Assembly: GCF_024500045.1 (NCBI RefSeq)
Contig: NZ_JTEO01000002.1
Coordinates: 62,001 to 126,000 of the forward strand
Length of the DNA stretch: 64,000 nt
Reading direction: 5' to 3'
From: Methanolobus chelungpuianus
GTDB lineage: Archaea > Halobacteriota > Methanosarcinia > Methanosarcinales > Methanosarcinaceae
Numbering within the stretch: position 1 is the first letter of the stretch; each line of letters opens with the position of its first letter. Below the pieces are notes generated by a model that ran no database searches, was not told the origin of the DNA, and was given only the letters and a program-made list of their open reading frames with translations. Below are positions 36,707 through 45,658 of the stretch, piece by piece. A program made the translations under genes and the position numbers.

Positions 36707-37759
36707 ATGTGCGGAATAATAGGCGTTATCGATCGGACCAAGGCCAGAATGGACGGTTCCAGTATTAAGAGGGCCCTGAGTCTGATGAACGAAAGAGGAA
36801 GTGGAGAAGGAGCAGGATATGTAGCCTATGGCATATACCCTGATTATCCGGATTGTTATGCTATTCATGTGTTTTTCGATAATCTTATAGAACCCAAGTC
36901 CAAGGTAGATGAAGTGCTCCAGAAGTGGGGCAGGATAGTCCATCAGGAAGAGATCCCGACATACGAGCAGCCGGGACTGAAGAAGGAGCATATCCCTTGG
37001 AGATATTTCTATAAGCCATATACCGATTTCATAGTAGGCAGCAATAACCCTGCAGAGGATATAGTTAAGCAGCTTGTGATGACCGTGAACTCTACCATCC
37101 CCGGAGCTCTCATCTTCTCATCCGGAATAAACCTGGGAGTATTCAAGGCGGCAGGATGGCCGGAGGATGTTGCGGATTTCTACAGGATAGAGGATTACAA
37201 GGGTTATATCTGGCTTGCACACAACCGCTACCCGACCAATACGCCAGGCTGGTGGGGCGGCGCGCACCCGTTCAACCTGCTTGACTGGGCGGTTGTACAC
37301 AATGGTGAGATCACATCCTACGGTACCAACAAGCGTTACGTTGAAAGTAACGGCTACAAGTGTACCATGTTCACCGATACGGAGGTTGTAGCTTACCTGT
37401 TCGACCTCCTGGGCAGGCGTCACGGACTTCCTTCCGAGATGGTCGTAGAAGCCCTGGCACCACATTTCTGGGATGAGATAGACCGGATGCCCGAGAAGGA
37501 GCAGAAGCTTCAGCGTACCCTGCGCCTTACATATGGTCCGGCGCTCATGAACGGACCCTTCGCCATCGTGGTTGCAACGAGCAAGGGCATTGTTGGATTC
37601 ACTGACAGGATAAAGCTTCGCCCTCTTGTGGTTGGAGAGAACGGCTCACGTCTCTACATTTCCAGCGAGGAGGCAGCCATCCGTGTGATGGACCCGGAAG
37701 TGAACGCAATATATATGCCAAGGGCAGGCGAGCCCGTAGTAGGGAGGGTTGTACAATGA
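36707..37759 (+). CDS. Glutamate synthase, glutamine amidotransferase domain protein
   Basis: Class II amidotransferase subunit of the archaeal split glutamate synthase; it releases ammonia from glutamine. It has 350 residues from the ATG at 36707, so that Cys2 (MCGIIGVIDR) becomes the N-terminal nucleophile. LAHNRYPTNTPGWWGGAHPF, VHNGEITSYGTNKRYVES and GPFAIVVAT match this domain. A GTG nine bases upstream is in frame but would bury the Cys. It overlaps the next gene by 4 bases. Confidence 0.93.
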   Translation: MCGIIGVIDRTKARMDGSSIKRALSLMNERGSGEGAGYVAYGIYPDYPDCYAIHVFFDNLIEPKSKVDEVLQKWGRIVHQEEIPTYEQPGLKKEHIPWRYFYKPYTDFIVGSNNPAEDIVKQLVMTVNSTIPGALIFSSGINLGVFKAAGWPEDVADFYRIEDYKGYIWLAHNRYPTNTPGWWGGAHPFNLLDWAVVHNGEITSYGTNKRYVESNGYKCTMFTDTEVVAYLFDLLGRRHGLPSEMVVEALAPHFWDEIDRMPEKEQKLQRTLRLTYGPALMNGPFAIVVATSKGIVGFTDRIKLRPLVVGENGSRLYISSEEAAIRVMDPEVNAIYMPRAGEPVVGRVVQ

Positions 37760-39267
37760 GCCTGGGTAGTGTTCCGCTTAAGTACAGGATAAGTATTGAC
37801 CGCGACCAATGCATGAAGTGCATGCGCTGCGTTGATAACTGTTCATATGGGGTTTACAGGATAGAGAACGATAAGATCCTGATCGACTCCCGCAGGTGTA
37901 CTGCCTGCCACCGCTGCATTTCCATGTGTCCCAGGGATGCCATCTCCCTTCAGGAGAAGCCCGTGGACTACCGCAGTCACCCTCTCTGGACAGCACAGGC
38001 CCGTGAGGATATAATAAACCAGGCCCGCACAGGTAAGATCATCCTGGCCGGAATGGGTAACGCGATGGATTATCCTATTATCTTTGACAGGCTGGTGCTC
38101 GATGCCTGCCAGGTAACGAACCCGAGCATCGATCCGCTGAGGGAGCCCATGGAGCTGCGTACCTACCTTGGGAAGAAGCCTGCAAGGCTTGAGTTCACAA
38201 GGGATGACAAGGGCGATATAGAGCTCAAGACCGAACTGGCCCCAAATCTCAAGCTGGAGACTCCCATCATGATAGGCCACATGAGCTATGGTGCCATCAG
38301 CCTGAACGCACAGCTCAGCATGGCCAAGGCAGTAGCAAAGACCGGGACATTCATGGGCACCGGTGAGGGTGGCATGCACGAGTCCCTCTATCCGTACCAG
38401 AACAATATGATTGTTCAGGTCGCATCCGGACGTTTCGGTGTGGACATCAACTACCTGGAGCGCGGTGCGGCAATAGAGATAAAGATCGGGCAGGGGGCAA
38501 AGCCAGGTATCGGGGGCCACCTTCCTGGAGAGAAGGTGTGCCCTGATGTTTCGTGTACACGCATGATCCCTCTTGGATCGGATGCCATAAGCCCTGCCCC
38601 TCATCATGATATTTACAGCATCGAGGACCTTGCACAGCTTGTGCGCAGCCTTAAGGAAGCCACGGAATGGAAGAAGCCTATCTTTGTCAAGATAGCTGCT
38701 GTCCATAATGTGGCAGCCATAGCTGCAGGAATTGCCAGATCTTCAGCCGACGCGGTTGTAATTGACGGTTTCCGAGGAGGTACCGGTGCAGCCCCGAAGG
38801 TGTTCAGGGACAACGTTGGTATCCCGATCGAAGCCGCAGTTGCGGCCGTGGACCAGAAGCTGAATGACCAGGGCGTAAGGAACGAGATATCCGTGATAGC
38901 AAGCGGAGGTATCCGCAACAGTGCGGACCTTGCAAAGTCCATAGCACTTGGCGCGGATGCCGTCTACATAGGCACAGCTTCGCTCATAGCCCTTGGATGC
39001 AGGGTGTGTGGCAACTGCTACCGGGGACTCTGTCCATGGGGTATCGCTACCCAGAGGCCTGACCTGGTCAGCCGCATCGATACTGATGTCGGCGCGGAGC
39101 ATGTTGCAAATCTTATCCATGCCTGGACCCTGGAACTGAGCGAGCTGATGGGTGCTGCAGGGATCAACAGTATTGAAAGCCTGCGTGGTAACCGCGAGAG
39201 ACTGCGCGGCTACATGCTGGACGAAGGCATGCTGAACGTCCTGAAGGTAGACCCTGTGGGGGCCTGA
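37756..39267 (+). CDS. Glutamate synthase, FMN-binding central domain with ferredoxin motifs
   Basis: Synthase subunit that uses 2-oxoglutarate and ammonia on an FMN barrel. It has 503 residues. The front has two [4Fe-4S] motifs, CMKCMRCVDNCS and CTACHRCISMCP. The barrel follows: IGHMSYGAISLNAQLSMAKA, GTGEGGMHESLYPY, DGFRGGTGAAPKVFRD and ASGGIRNSADLAKSIALGADAVYIG, then a [3Fe-4S] loop CRVCGNCYRGLCPWGIAT. This is the archaeal type, fused to ferredoxin domains. Part of a four-gene operon. Confidence 0.94.
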   Translation: MSLGSVPLKYRISIDRDQCMKCMRCVDNCSYGVYRIENDKILIDSRRCTACHRCISMCPRDAISLQEKPVDYRSHPLWTAQAREDIINQARTGKIILAGMGNAMDYPIIFDRLVLDACQVTNPSIDPLREPMELRTYLGKKPARLEFTRDDKGDIELKTELAPNLKLETPIMIGHMSYGAISLNAQLSMAKAVAKTGTFMGTGEGGMHESLYPYQNNMIVQVASGRFGVDINYLERGAAIEIKIGQGAKPGIGGHLPGEKVCPDVSCTRMIPLGSDAISPAPHHDIYSIEDLAQLVRSLKEATEWKKPIFVKIAAVHNVAAIAAGIARSSADAVVIDGFRGGTGAAPKVFRDNVGIPIEAAVAAVDQKLNDQGVRNEISVIASGGIRNSADLAKSIALGADAVYIGTASLIALGCRVCGNCYRGLCPWGIATQRPDLVSRIDTDVGAEHVANLIHAWTLELSELMGAAGINSIESLRGNRERLRGYMLDEGMLNVLKVDPVGA

Positions 39268-39271
39268 TATC

Positions 39272-40012
39272 ATGGAAACAATGGCCATTGACGCAAAGGG
39301 CATGCACTACACGCCTCTGAACAGGATGATACGCGAGGCAGTGGCCTCAGGTGTAAAGGAGATCGTGATAGATAATGTCCTGGGACAGCGCTTCATAGCC
39401 AACGGTCTCCGTGGCGATGTCAGGATAACCATCAACGGCGTGCCGGGAGGCGACCTTGGGATGTTCATGAGTGGCCCTGAGTGTATAGTGCGCGGTGACT
39501 GCGAGCATGCGCCGGGAAACACAATGGACAACGGTACCATTGTCATCCACGGCAGTGCCGGTGACGCGGTGGCGCACAGCATGCGCGGAGGCAAGGTGTT
39601 CGTCAGGGGCAATATCGGATACAGGGGCGGTATCCATATGAAAGAGTACAGCCAGAAGCGCCCCGTGCTTGCAATAGGCGGCACATCTCATGCATTCCTG
39701 GGAGAATACATGGCAGGCGGGATCATCCTTGTTCTCGGAATAGGGCACGAGACCGCACTGGAGGACAGAGGTATCGGCAGTGGCATCCACGGCGGCGAGA
39801 TAATCATCCGCGGAGATGTGGAAGACAGGCTGCTTGGTGTCGGGGCCAGGAAGGTCCGTTTCACCGAGGACGACCAGAAGCGCCTATCGCCTCTGATAAA
39901 GGAGTTCTGTGAACGTATTGAGGTCGATCCAGCCCCGTTCATGGATACGAATTACACGCGCATAGTACCTGCAAGCAGCAGACCGTTTGCAGGCAAGTAC
40001 ACATGGGAGTGA
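39272..40012 (+). CDS. Glutamate synthase, C-terminal GXGXG domain protein
   Basis: Structural beta-helix subunit of glutamate synthase. It has 246 residues with repeated glycine-rich turns (GLRGDVRITINGVPGGDLGM, GNTMDNGTIVIHGSAGDAVAHSMRGG, RGNIGYRGGIHMKEY). It corresponds to the third domain of the large bacterial enzyme, here as a separate polypeptide. It starts 4 bases after the previous stop and ends 4 bases before the next start. Confidence 0.92.
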   Translation: METMAIDAKGMHYTPLNRMIREAVASGVKEIVIDNVLGQRFIANGLRGDVRITINGVPGGDLGMFMSGPECIVRGDCEHAPGNTMDNGTIVIHGSAGDAVAHSMRGGKVFVRGNIGYRGGIHMKEYSQKRPVLAIGGTSHAFLGEYMAGGIILVLGIGHETALEDRGIGSGIHGGEIIIRGDVEDRLLGVGARKVRFTEDDQKRLSPLIKEFCERIEVDPAPFMDTNYTRIVPASSRPFAGKYTWE

Positions 40013-40016
40013 TCAC

Positions 40017-41042
40017 ATGGCAGGTAATAATTATCTTGATCTCAAGGCGGAGGTATGGGAGACGGGCAAGTGCGCCTCATGCGGGGCCTGCGTTGCCGTA
40101 TGCCCTGCCGATGCCATCTACTTCAAAACAGGCAAAGAATCGGCACATCCGCTCAACAGTGGCTACTGCAAGGATGTGAACGATGGCGTGCCTTGTGGTG
40201 CATGCTACAAGGTATGCCCCCGGCTGCACAGGACCACCCCTGAACTGATAGGCAGCTATATTGACATAGTTTCTGCAAAGGCAGAGTTCGGCATACCAAG
40301 GAAACAAAGTGGCGGCGCGGTAACAGCGATACTTGCCAGCGCGCTGGAGCAGGGTATGATAGACGCAGTGGTAACGGTCGTGGAAGACCCGTGGACCCTG
40401 CGGCCGTCGTCAGCCGTGATAACATCCGACGAGGCTCTCATACACCATGCCGGAAGCCGCTATAACTGGTGGGTGCCGCTGGTCGCGTCCCTGAAAGAGG
40501 CCATCATCAACCGTAAGTTCACCAACGTTGCGGTCGTCGGGGTCCCGTGCGTGGTGGAGGCGATCCACCAGATGCGTGAGAGCGACCTTGACCTGCTGAG
40601 GCCTTTCAGGAAATACATCCGCCTTGTCGTGGGCCTATTCTGTACAGAGACCTTCGACTATGAAAAACTCGTGCAGGACAAGCTCATTGCACAAAAGAAT
40701 CTCGATCCTCTGGATATCACCCGTTTCGATGTGAAAGGCAAGCTGGAAATAACACTGAAGGACGGCTCGCTTACGGTCCTTTCCCTCAATGAAGTGGACG
40801 ACTGTGTGCGCCCGGGCTGTAAGATATGTACGGACCTGACCGCCCTCCATTCAGATATTTCCGCAGGCTCCATCGGAAGTCCTCAGGGCTATACAACCCT
40901 GATAATCCGAAACCCCACAGGCAGGCAGTTCGTCACCAGTGCGATAGGGAACGGCAAGCTGTCTCTTGAAAAGGGCGTGAACATGGAATCCATCAAAAGG
41001 CTTTCCGCAAAGAAAATGGAGAGGATGCCAGAGGAATGTTGA
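40017..41042 (+). CDS. FrhB/FpoF-like F420-binding iron-sulfur subunit linked to glutamate synthase
   Basis: Member of the coenzyme F420 hydrogenase/dehydrogenase beta subunit family. It has 341 residues from the ATG at 40017. Two [4Fe-4S] motifs lie at the front, CASCGACVAVCP and CGACYKVCP, then the FrhB domain with RKQSGGAVTAILASALEQG, GVPCVVEAIHQM, GLFCTETFDY, and CKICTDLTALHSDISAGSIG. Its place as fourth gene of the glutamate synthase operon implies that reduced F420 feeds electrons to the FMN subunit. That role is inferred from context and family. Confidence 0.88.
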   Translation: MAGNNYLDLKAEVWETGKCASCGACVAVCPADAIYFKTGKESAHPLNSGYCKDVNDGVPCGACYKVCPRLHRTTPELIGSYIDIVSAKAEFGIPRKQSGGAVTAILASALEQGMIDAVVTVVEDPWTLRPSSAVITSDEALIHHAGSRYNWWVPLVASLKEAIINRKFTNVAVVGVPCVVEAIHQMRESDLDLLRPFRKYIRLVVGLFCTETFDYEKLVQDKLIAQKNLDPLDITRFDVKGKLEITLKDGSLTVLSLNEVDDCVRPGCKICTDLTALHSDISAGSIGSPQGYTTLIIRNPTGRQFVTSAIGNGKLSLEKGVNMESIKRLSAKKMERMPEEC

Positions 41043-41060
41043 AATAGGACATTGGTTTAG

Positions 41061-41128
41061 CGGGCACGGTACCCAACACTTCCTCTATTCTACCTAACCA
41101 TGCAAAGGGTATCCGTGTCCGGTTTTTT
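41061..41128 (+). terminator. Strong terminator after the glutamate synthase operon
   Basis: CGGGCACGGTACCC (41061-41074) pairs with GGGTA-T-CCGTGTCCG (41107-41121), giving 14 pairs with one G:U and one bulged T, a 32-base loop, then GTTTTTT (41122-41128). It starts 18 bases after the operon's last stop codon. Confidence 0.65.
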
Positions 41129-41259
41129 ACATTTCACGCGATATGGCCGCAAATATCAGTTTTCAGTCATGTCCCGCTGTGGATAGAAACGCATCGTTGC
41201 AGTTGCGATATACAAGATGGCGGACTATCTTAAACCTTAGTCGATATCATCATCTTATA

Positions 41260-41778
41260 TTATTGTTTTGCACCTAGCCTTTTCCTGTAGTTGAGGGTAT
41301 TGATGCCTCTGCCCCTGTCATTGAGGATGACGGAATAGACGCCATAACCCATTCTTTGGTAGAATCGGATAGCTGCCTTGTTACCGGACCATGTGCAAAG
41401 ATAGAGCCTGTTAACTCCTCTCTCAAACAGCATATCCTCAAGTCTTACATGCAGCAGCTCCGCTATTCCCTGTTTACGATAAGAAGGATGCGTGCCAAGG
41501 AAGTTTATATAGGCATCATCCTGGTACTGCCACTTCCGGGTGAACCCGACCATTGCAACAAGGCCCTCCAGGAAGTCTGCCGGGTCCGGCTGTGTGAGCT
41601 GTGCAACCACATAATTGGAATTGGCCTTTGAAAGGGATTCCTTGACCCTCGCAGGAATACCTCCGTCTCCCCTCTGGCTCAGAGGGGGACAGAAGTCCCC
41701 GTCAACAAGCTCGATGAAACGCAGGACCCTGCAATAATCCTCTTCAGTTGTTTCCCTGATGACAAGATCCGGTATCAT
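41260..41778 (-). CDS. GNAT family N-acetyltransferase
   Basis: A 172-residue acetyltransferase. Motif A: YINFLGTHPSYRKQGIAELLHVRLE, then LYLCTWSGNKAAIRFYQRMGYGVYSV (motif B). The substrate is unknown. It starts 4 bases after the second glutamine synthetase, with no clear ribosome site of its own, so translation is probably coupled to that gene; this may hint at a nitrogen-related substrate, but that is only context. Confidence 0.85.
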   Translation of the reverse strand: MIPDLVIRETTEEDYCRVLRFIELVDGDFCPPLSQRGDGGIPARVKESLSKANSNYVVAQLTQPDPADFLEGLVAMVGFTRKWQYQDDAYINFLGTHPSYRKQGIAELLHVRLEDMLFERGVNRLYLCTWSGNKAAIRFYQRMGYGVYSVILNDRGRGINTLNYRKRLGAKQ

Positions 41779-41782
41779 TCAT

Positions 41783-43111
41783 TTAGACGGTATTGAGGTA
41801 TCGCTCGATCTCCCAATCATGCACCTGCACGCGGTATGCATCCCACTCGGCCCTTGCAAGCCTGAGGATGTTGTCGTGCACATGCGCTCCGAGCTTCTCC
41901 CTGAGGAATGTATCCTTCTCAAGGTGGTCCGCGCTCTCGTTAAGTGTGCCCGGCAGGGTTTCGATACCCCTTTCCTTGAGTTCTTCCTTTGTCAGTTCGA
42001 AGATGTTGTAATCCACGCTCTTTGCAGGCATTTTCTGCTGCCTGATACCTTCAAGCCCTGCAGCCAGTATTGATGCAAAAGTAAGGTAGGGGTTGCAGGA
42101 AGGGTCCGGGCTCCTGAGCTCTGTCCTTGTGCTGTTGCCGCGCGGTGTGGGTATGCGGATGAGGGAGCTGCGATTCGCACCTGACCATGTGATATATACG
42201 GGCGCCTCGTAGCCGGGAACTATCCTCTTGTAAGAGTTCACAAGCGGATTAGCAATACAGCAGATCGCTTTTATGTGTTCCATCACACCTGCAATGAAAT
42301 ACCTTGCAATATCACTTATCTGCATGTCCTTGTCAGGATCATAGAAAGCGTTCTTTCCATCCTTTGAGAGCGACAGGTTGACATGCATTCCGGAGCCGCT
42401 GTCGTTAAAGATGGGCTTTGGCATGAATGTGGCATGTATGCCATGGATCTTTGCAATGGTCCTGGTAACATATTTGAAAGTCACGACATTGTCGGCTGTC
42501 GTGAGTGCATCGCCGTACTTGAAGTCGATCTCATGCTGCCCGAAAGCACATTCGTGGTGAGAGGCCTCAATATCAAAATCAAGGTCTGTGAGAGTGAGCA
42601 CGATCTCCCTTCTGATGTCCTCGGCAAGGTCGGTGGGTGCAAACTCAAAGTAGCGGCCGTAGTCATTAGGTATTGTGGTGGCCTTTCCGTTCTCCTTGGC
42701 GAACAGGAAGAATTCAAGCTCAGGACCAACGTTAAGCTGGAATCCCATCTCTTCCGCTTCCTTCATGACCTTCCTGAGGACATAGCGCGGGTCTGCTTCG
42801 AAGGGCCTGCCGTCCGGGAGGTGCACATCACAGATCATCCTGGCAACGACGCCTTTATTTCTTCCCCATGGAAGGATCGCGAAAGTTCTGATATCGGGCC
42901 TGAGCACCATATCTGATTCCTGTATCCTTACCATTCCCTCAATGGAGGATCCGTCAAAGGAAATTCCCGCGGTCAATGCCTTCTCTATCTGTGTTACGGG
43001 GATTTCCACATCCTTTACCGTTCCTTGGATATCCGTGAACTGCAGCCTTATGAACTTTACATTATGCGTTTCAATGGCCTTAATAACGTCTTCCTTGTTG
43101 TTGATCTTCAT
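41783..43111 (-). CDS. glnA: Glutamine synthetase, type I (second copy)
   Basis: Second complete glutamine synthetase, 442 residues: FDGSSIEGMVRIQESDMVLRPD, NVGPELEFFLFAKENG, GSGMHVNLSLSKDGKNAF, NSYKRIVPGYEAPVYITWSGANRSSLIRI, STRTELRSPDPSCNPYLTFA. It differs clearly from the copy at 35178 (for example in NxT/ATG regions and the C-terminus), so it is an old paralog and not a fresh duplication. AGGCGATTGA precedes the ATG. The co-transcribed gene is an acetyltransferase. Confidence 0.95.
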   Translation of the reverse strand: MKINNKEDVIKAIETHNVKFIRLQFTDIQGTVKDVEIPVTQIEKALTAGISFDGSSIEGMVRIQESDMVLRPDIRTFAILPWGRNKGVVARMICDVHLPDGRPFEADPRYVLRKVMKEAEEMGFQLNVGPELEFFLFAKENGKATTIPNDYGRYFEFAPTDLAEDIRREIVLTLTDLDFDIEASHHECAFGQHEIDFKYGDALTTADNVVTFKYVTRTIAKIHGIHATFMPKPIFNDSGSGMHVNLSLSKDGKNAFYDPDKDMQISDIARYFIAGVMEHIKAICCIANPLVNSYKRIVPGYEAPVYITWSGANRSSLIRIPTPRGNSTRTELRSPDPSCNPYLTFASILAAGLEGIRQQKMPAKSVDYNIFELTKEELKERGIETLPGTLNESADHLEKDTFLREKLGAHVHDNILRLARAEWDAYRVQVHDWEIERYLNTV

Positions 43112-43293
43112 TCAATCGCCTGTTGTACTTCCTCTTGTTCCTAGACAGTCCATGCAAAAACTGCGCTTGTGTATTATAAAAAGGTAGAGTTATATCTTGC
43201 TGTTAGAAGGTTACATACCTTATTTATATTTGTCTTGGCGAAATAACTGTATTCCTTAGGATCAGCTCTTGCTGAGCATTGGAGGGCGATAAA

Positions 43294-44061
43294 ATGAAAA
43301 AGTTACACAGAATACTGCTTGCTTTTGTCCTGATACTGGCACTGTCCGCAGGAGTGCTTTCTCTGTGGTGGGAAGGCCAGAAGCAGGACATGTATGAGGA
43401 CAGCTTCCAGAGCAGTTATGATTATGAGGTCACATTCACTACGGACTCAGCACTGAGCAATGTCACTCTCTACATTCCCCTGCCGGTGACGAACAACACG
43501 TCTTCTGTAGGTCACTATATAATAGAGCATGATTTCAATAATGATGATCCTTCGTGGGAGTACGCACTGGTGGATACGGAGCACGGGCTCATGCTCTCGG
43601 TAAAGACTGAAAGCATAGAGCCTAAGTTCCGCCCCCTTCCTGTGCCCATATCTGAGGATGATGCTCCTTCTCAGGAAGCAGAGCCCGTTGTCTCCGATGG
43701 ATACTCAGATGAAACGCCCGTGCCGGAATCTATCTATTTTGCAGCGATGGTGCCTGCTGATCACATCATAGATACAAGGAACCCTCTTGCTGATGAGATG
43801 GTGTTGCTTCCGAAATATAATCTCAACAGTTCGCAGGATATCTGCAATTATGAGAGCCGGATATATGCAGAATATGGAAGCTCTCCGGATGCCCTGGTAG
43901 AGATATCCATTAGCATGACAGGATACAATGAGTGGTGGATCCTGGGCTGGCAGTGGAACAGCTACAATGAGTGGATGAATATCCTTTTATCAGGCCCACA
44001 GGAAGGGTGGGTCTCTGTGAACGGTATGCTTGTAACCGGTGAGGGTGTATACAAACAATAA
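43294..44061 (+). CDS. Exported/membrane-anchored protein of unknown function
   Basis: A 255-residue protein not recognised by me. The N-terminal segment LHRILLAFVLILALSAGVLSLWW is a signal peptide or anchor. The remainder is extracytoplasmic, with beta-like stretches (YEVTFTTDSALSNVTLYIPLP) and N-glycosylation sequons (NVT, NNT, NSS). An acidic and proline-rich loop is near residues 115-150. The start at 43294 is chosen for GGAGGGCGATAAA. It begins the accessory envelope region and is divergent from glnA. Confidence 0.6.
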   Translation: MKKLHRILLAFVLILALSAGVLSLWWEGQKQDMYEDSFQSSYDYEVTFTTDSALSNVTLYIPLPVTNNTSSVGHYIIEHDFNNDDPSWEYALVDTEHGLMLSVKTESIEPKFRPLPVPISEDDAPSQEAEPVVSDGYSDETPVPESIYFAAMVPADHIIDTRNPLADEMVLLPKYNLNSSQDICNYESRIYAEYGSSPDALVEISISMTGYNEWWILGWQWNSYNEWMNILLSGPQEGWVSVNGMLVTGEGVYKQ

Positions 44062-44089
44062 TTAAGTCCTTATTCCGGCACTAAGGAAA

Positions 44090-44122
44090 AGGCGGTGCAG
44101 GCAGGTGCATAATATGCCGCCT
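44090..44122. terminator. Hairpin between convergent genes
   Basis: AGGCGG (44090-44095) and CCGCCT (44117-44122) are inverted copies, with partial pairing extending inward. It lies between the ends of the genes at 43294 and 44158, where it could end both transcripts. Confidence 0.35.
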
Positions 44123-44157
44123 ACGACCTGCTTTCCTGATCCGCGTAGTAAGGAAGG

Positions 44158-44754
44158 TCAACCGAAAATTGACCTGATCTTGCTGATCAGACCTGATAAC
44201 AATCCATTGTTCGCTTCACCTGTGGATTCGTTTCCCGTATATCTCCGGGCGTTTTTCTCACCGTTGAAGTTTCTGTCTCCCATGCTTTCGTTCCCGCCCT
44301 GGGAACTGCCCTCTCCGCCGGGACCTCTCATGGTGTTGTTTCCCACGGACATATTACCTCTTCCAGTTTCTCCCATCTGTTCGTTTCCCATAAGCTCTGT
44401 CCTTATCTCTTCGGGAGCATCCTGCATTACCGTCCTGAAGTCCTCCATTATTGCTTTCAGTCCTTCCTCGTCTTCCGCATTCTCAAATCCTGTTTTCAAC
44501 GATTCCATTTGTGCAAGAAGGCTGGTAATGGACTCCTCCAGACCTTCATGGCTCCCGTCAGACTGCATGGCATTGAGAGATTCGATATTCATATCCACAA
44601 TCTCAATACTTCTGTTCTTCATCTTATCAAGATCCATGTATGGGACATCCGTTGCTGCCGGATCATCTGCAGCATATGCCCCGTTCATTGTCACGCTTAA
44701 TAGCAGCAGCAGTACTGTGACTGGCATGCTGACCCTTTTTACTATCTGTCTCAT
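44158..44754 (-). CDS. Exported acidic protein of unknown function (helical family, one unit)
   Basis: A 198-residue protein with a signal peptide (VKRVSMPVTVLLLLLSVTMNGAYA). The mature part is a helical, Met- and Glu-rich unit: MKNRSIEIVDMNIESLNAM, then LEESITSLLAQMESLKTGFENAEDEEGLKAIMEDFRTVM, then a Gly/Asn-rich tail with NRSI, NMSV and NEST sequons. The pattern matches units of the neighbour at 44852 and the protein at 46285, so they form one family. No enzyme motif is seen. Confidence 0.6.
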   Translation of the reverse strand: MRQIVKRVSMPVTVLLLLLSVTMNGAYAADDPAATDVPYMDLDKMKNRSIEIVDMNIESLNAMQSDGSHEGLEESITSLLAQMESLKTGFENAEDEEGLKAIMEDFRTVMQDAPEEIRTELMGNEQMGETGRGNMSVGNNTMRGPGGEGSSQGGNESMGDRNFNGEKNARRYTGNESTGEANNGLLSGLISKIRSIFG

Positions 44755-44851
44755 AGATAATCCTCGGAATGAGCCATGTGGTGTTGAGACAGGATCAGTG
44801 ACCCCGTCTCTTCAGTTGGTATTACACATTGCCCGATCAGGTGCTTTCAGA

Positions 44852-45658
44852 CTATGCGGCTACTTCCTCCTGGCTTCCACGTAGTCGCGGCCCGTGCCTT
44901 CCTTCATTTACAGGCGCCGGCAGAATCTCCCTGACGCTGTCCATTATTTCGGACATGCTCTCTCTGACCTCCTTGATGTCTTCCAGTGTCAGATTCTCAT
45001 TGCTGAGCTTTATCTTGATTTCCTCAAGCTGGCTCAGTACTGCCTCAATATCCTTGCTTGTGATGTTGTCTGGATCTGTCTCTTCGAGTGTGGTGTTCTC
45101 CAGCATCTCAATCATCCTGTCCACTGATTCTTCAGTCCTTGCTTTCTCAAAATCGAGCTGTTCTTCTTCAGTCTCAAACTCCGGCATTTCCATTCCCGGC
45201 CCCTTGCCTCTCATTTCTCGGCCTGGTCCCATTCTCATGGATTCTGACATGAACTCTTTGAGTTCATCAAGGGTTGTTGCGCTGTTGATCTGCCCAAGGA
45301 GTGTTTTCAGTTCGCTCAGTTGTTCTTCAAGGCTTTCTGCAGTAAGGTTCTCATCTCCAATCTCATCAATGTCCTCGATTATGGAAGTTGTTCTTTCGAT
45401 CCTCATCTCCGTGACATTGGTCATCATCTCTTTAAGATACTCGAATTCCTCTTCTTCAGTTTCAAACTCCGGCATTTCCAGAGATGGCTTTTCCATTGGC
45501 CCATGTCCTCTTCCCTTGAATTTACCTTCTGCAAGGTCAGATATATCTGTTGCATTCCGGGAGCTGCTTTCATTGGCAAGTGCGCCTGAAGGTATTATGC
45601 TTAATACCATCAGCAGCATTGAAAAACAGGCCAGTGCTTTCTTTCCGTGTAGCTTCAT
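44852..45658 (-). CDS. Exported acidic protein of unknown function (helical family, tandem units)
   Basis: A 268-residue protein with a signal peptide (KKALACFSMLLMVLSIIPSGALA). The mature part is a tandem duplication of about 80 residues; each unit begins EMPEFETEEE and continues with helices such as NLTAESLEEQLSELKTLLGQI and NLTLEDIKEVRESMSEIM. The start at 45658 has GGAGGAAAAAG upstream. The acidic, Met-rich helices and export resemble metal-binding or chaperone-like envelope proteins, but that is inference. Confidence 0.62.
   Translation of the reverse strand: MKLHGKKALACFSMLLMVLSIIPSGALANESSSRNATDISDLAEGKFKGRGHGPMEKPSLEMPEFETEEEEFEYLKEMMTNVTEMRIERTTSIIEDIDEIGDENLTAESLEEQLSELKTLLGQINSATTLDELKEFMSESMRMGPGREMRGKGPGMEMPEFETEEEQLDFEKARTEESVDRMIEMLENTTLEETDPDNITSKDIEAVLSQLEEIKIKLSNENLTLEDIKEVRESMSEIMDSVREILPAPVNEGRHGPRLRGSQEEVAA

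Noticed and set aside
37843-38706. Open frame of 287 codons on the minus strand
   Set aside because: It is the complement of the glutamate synthase central domain, which has clear motifs; the complement resembles no protein.
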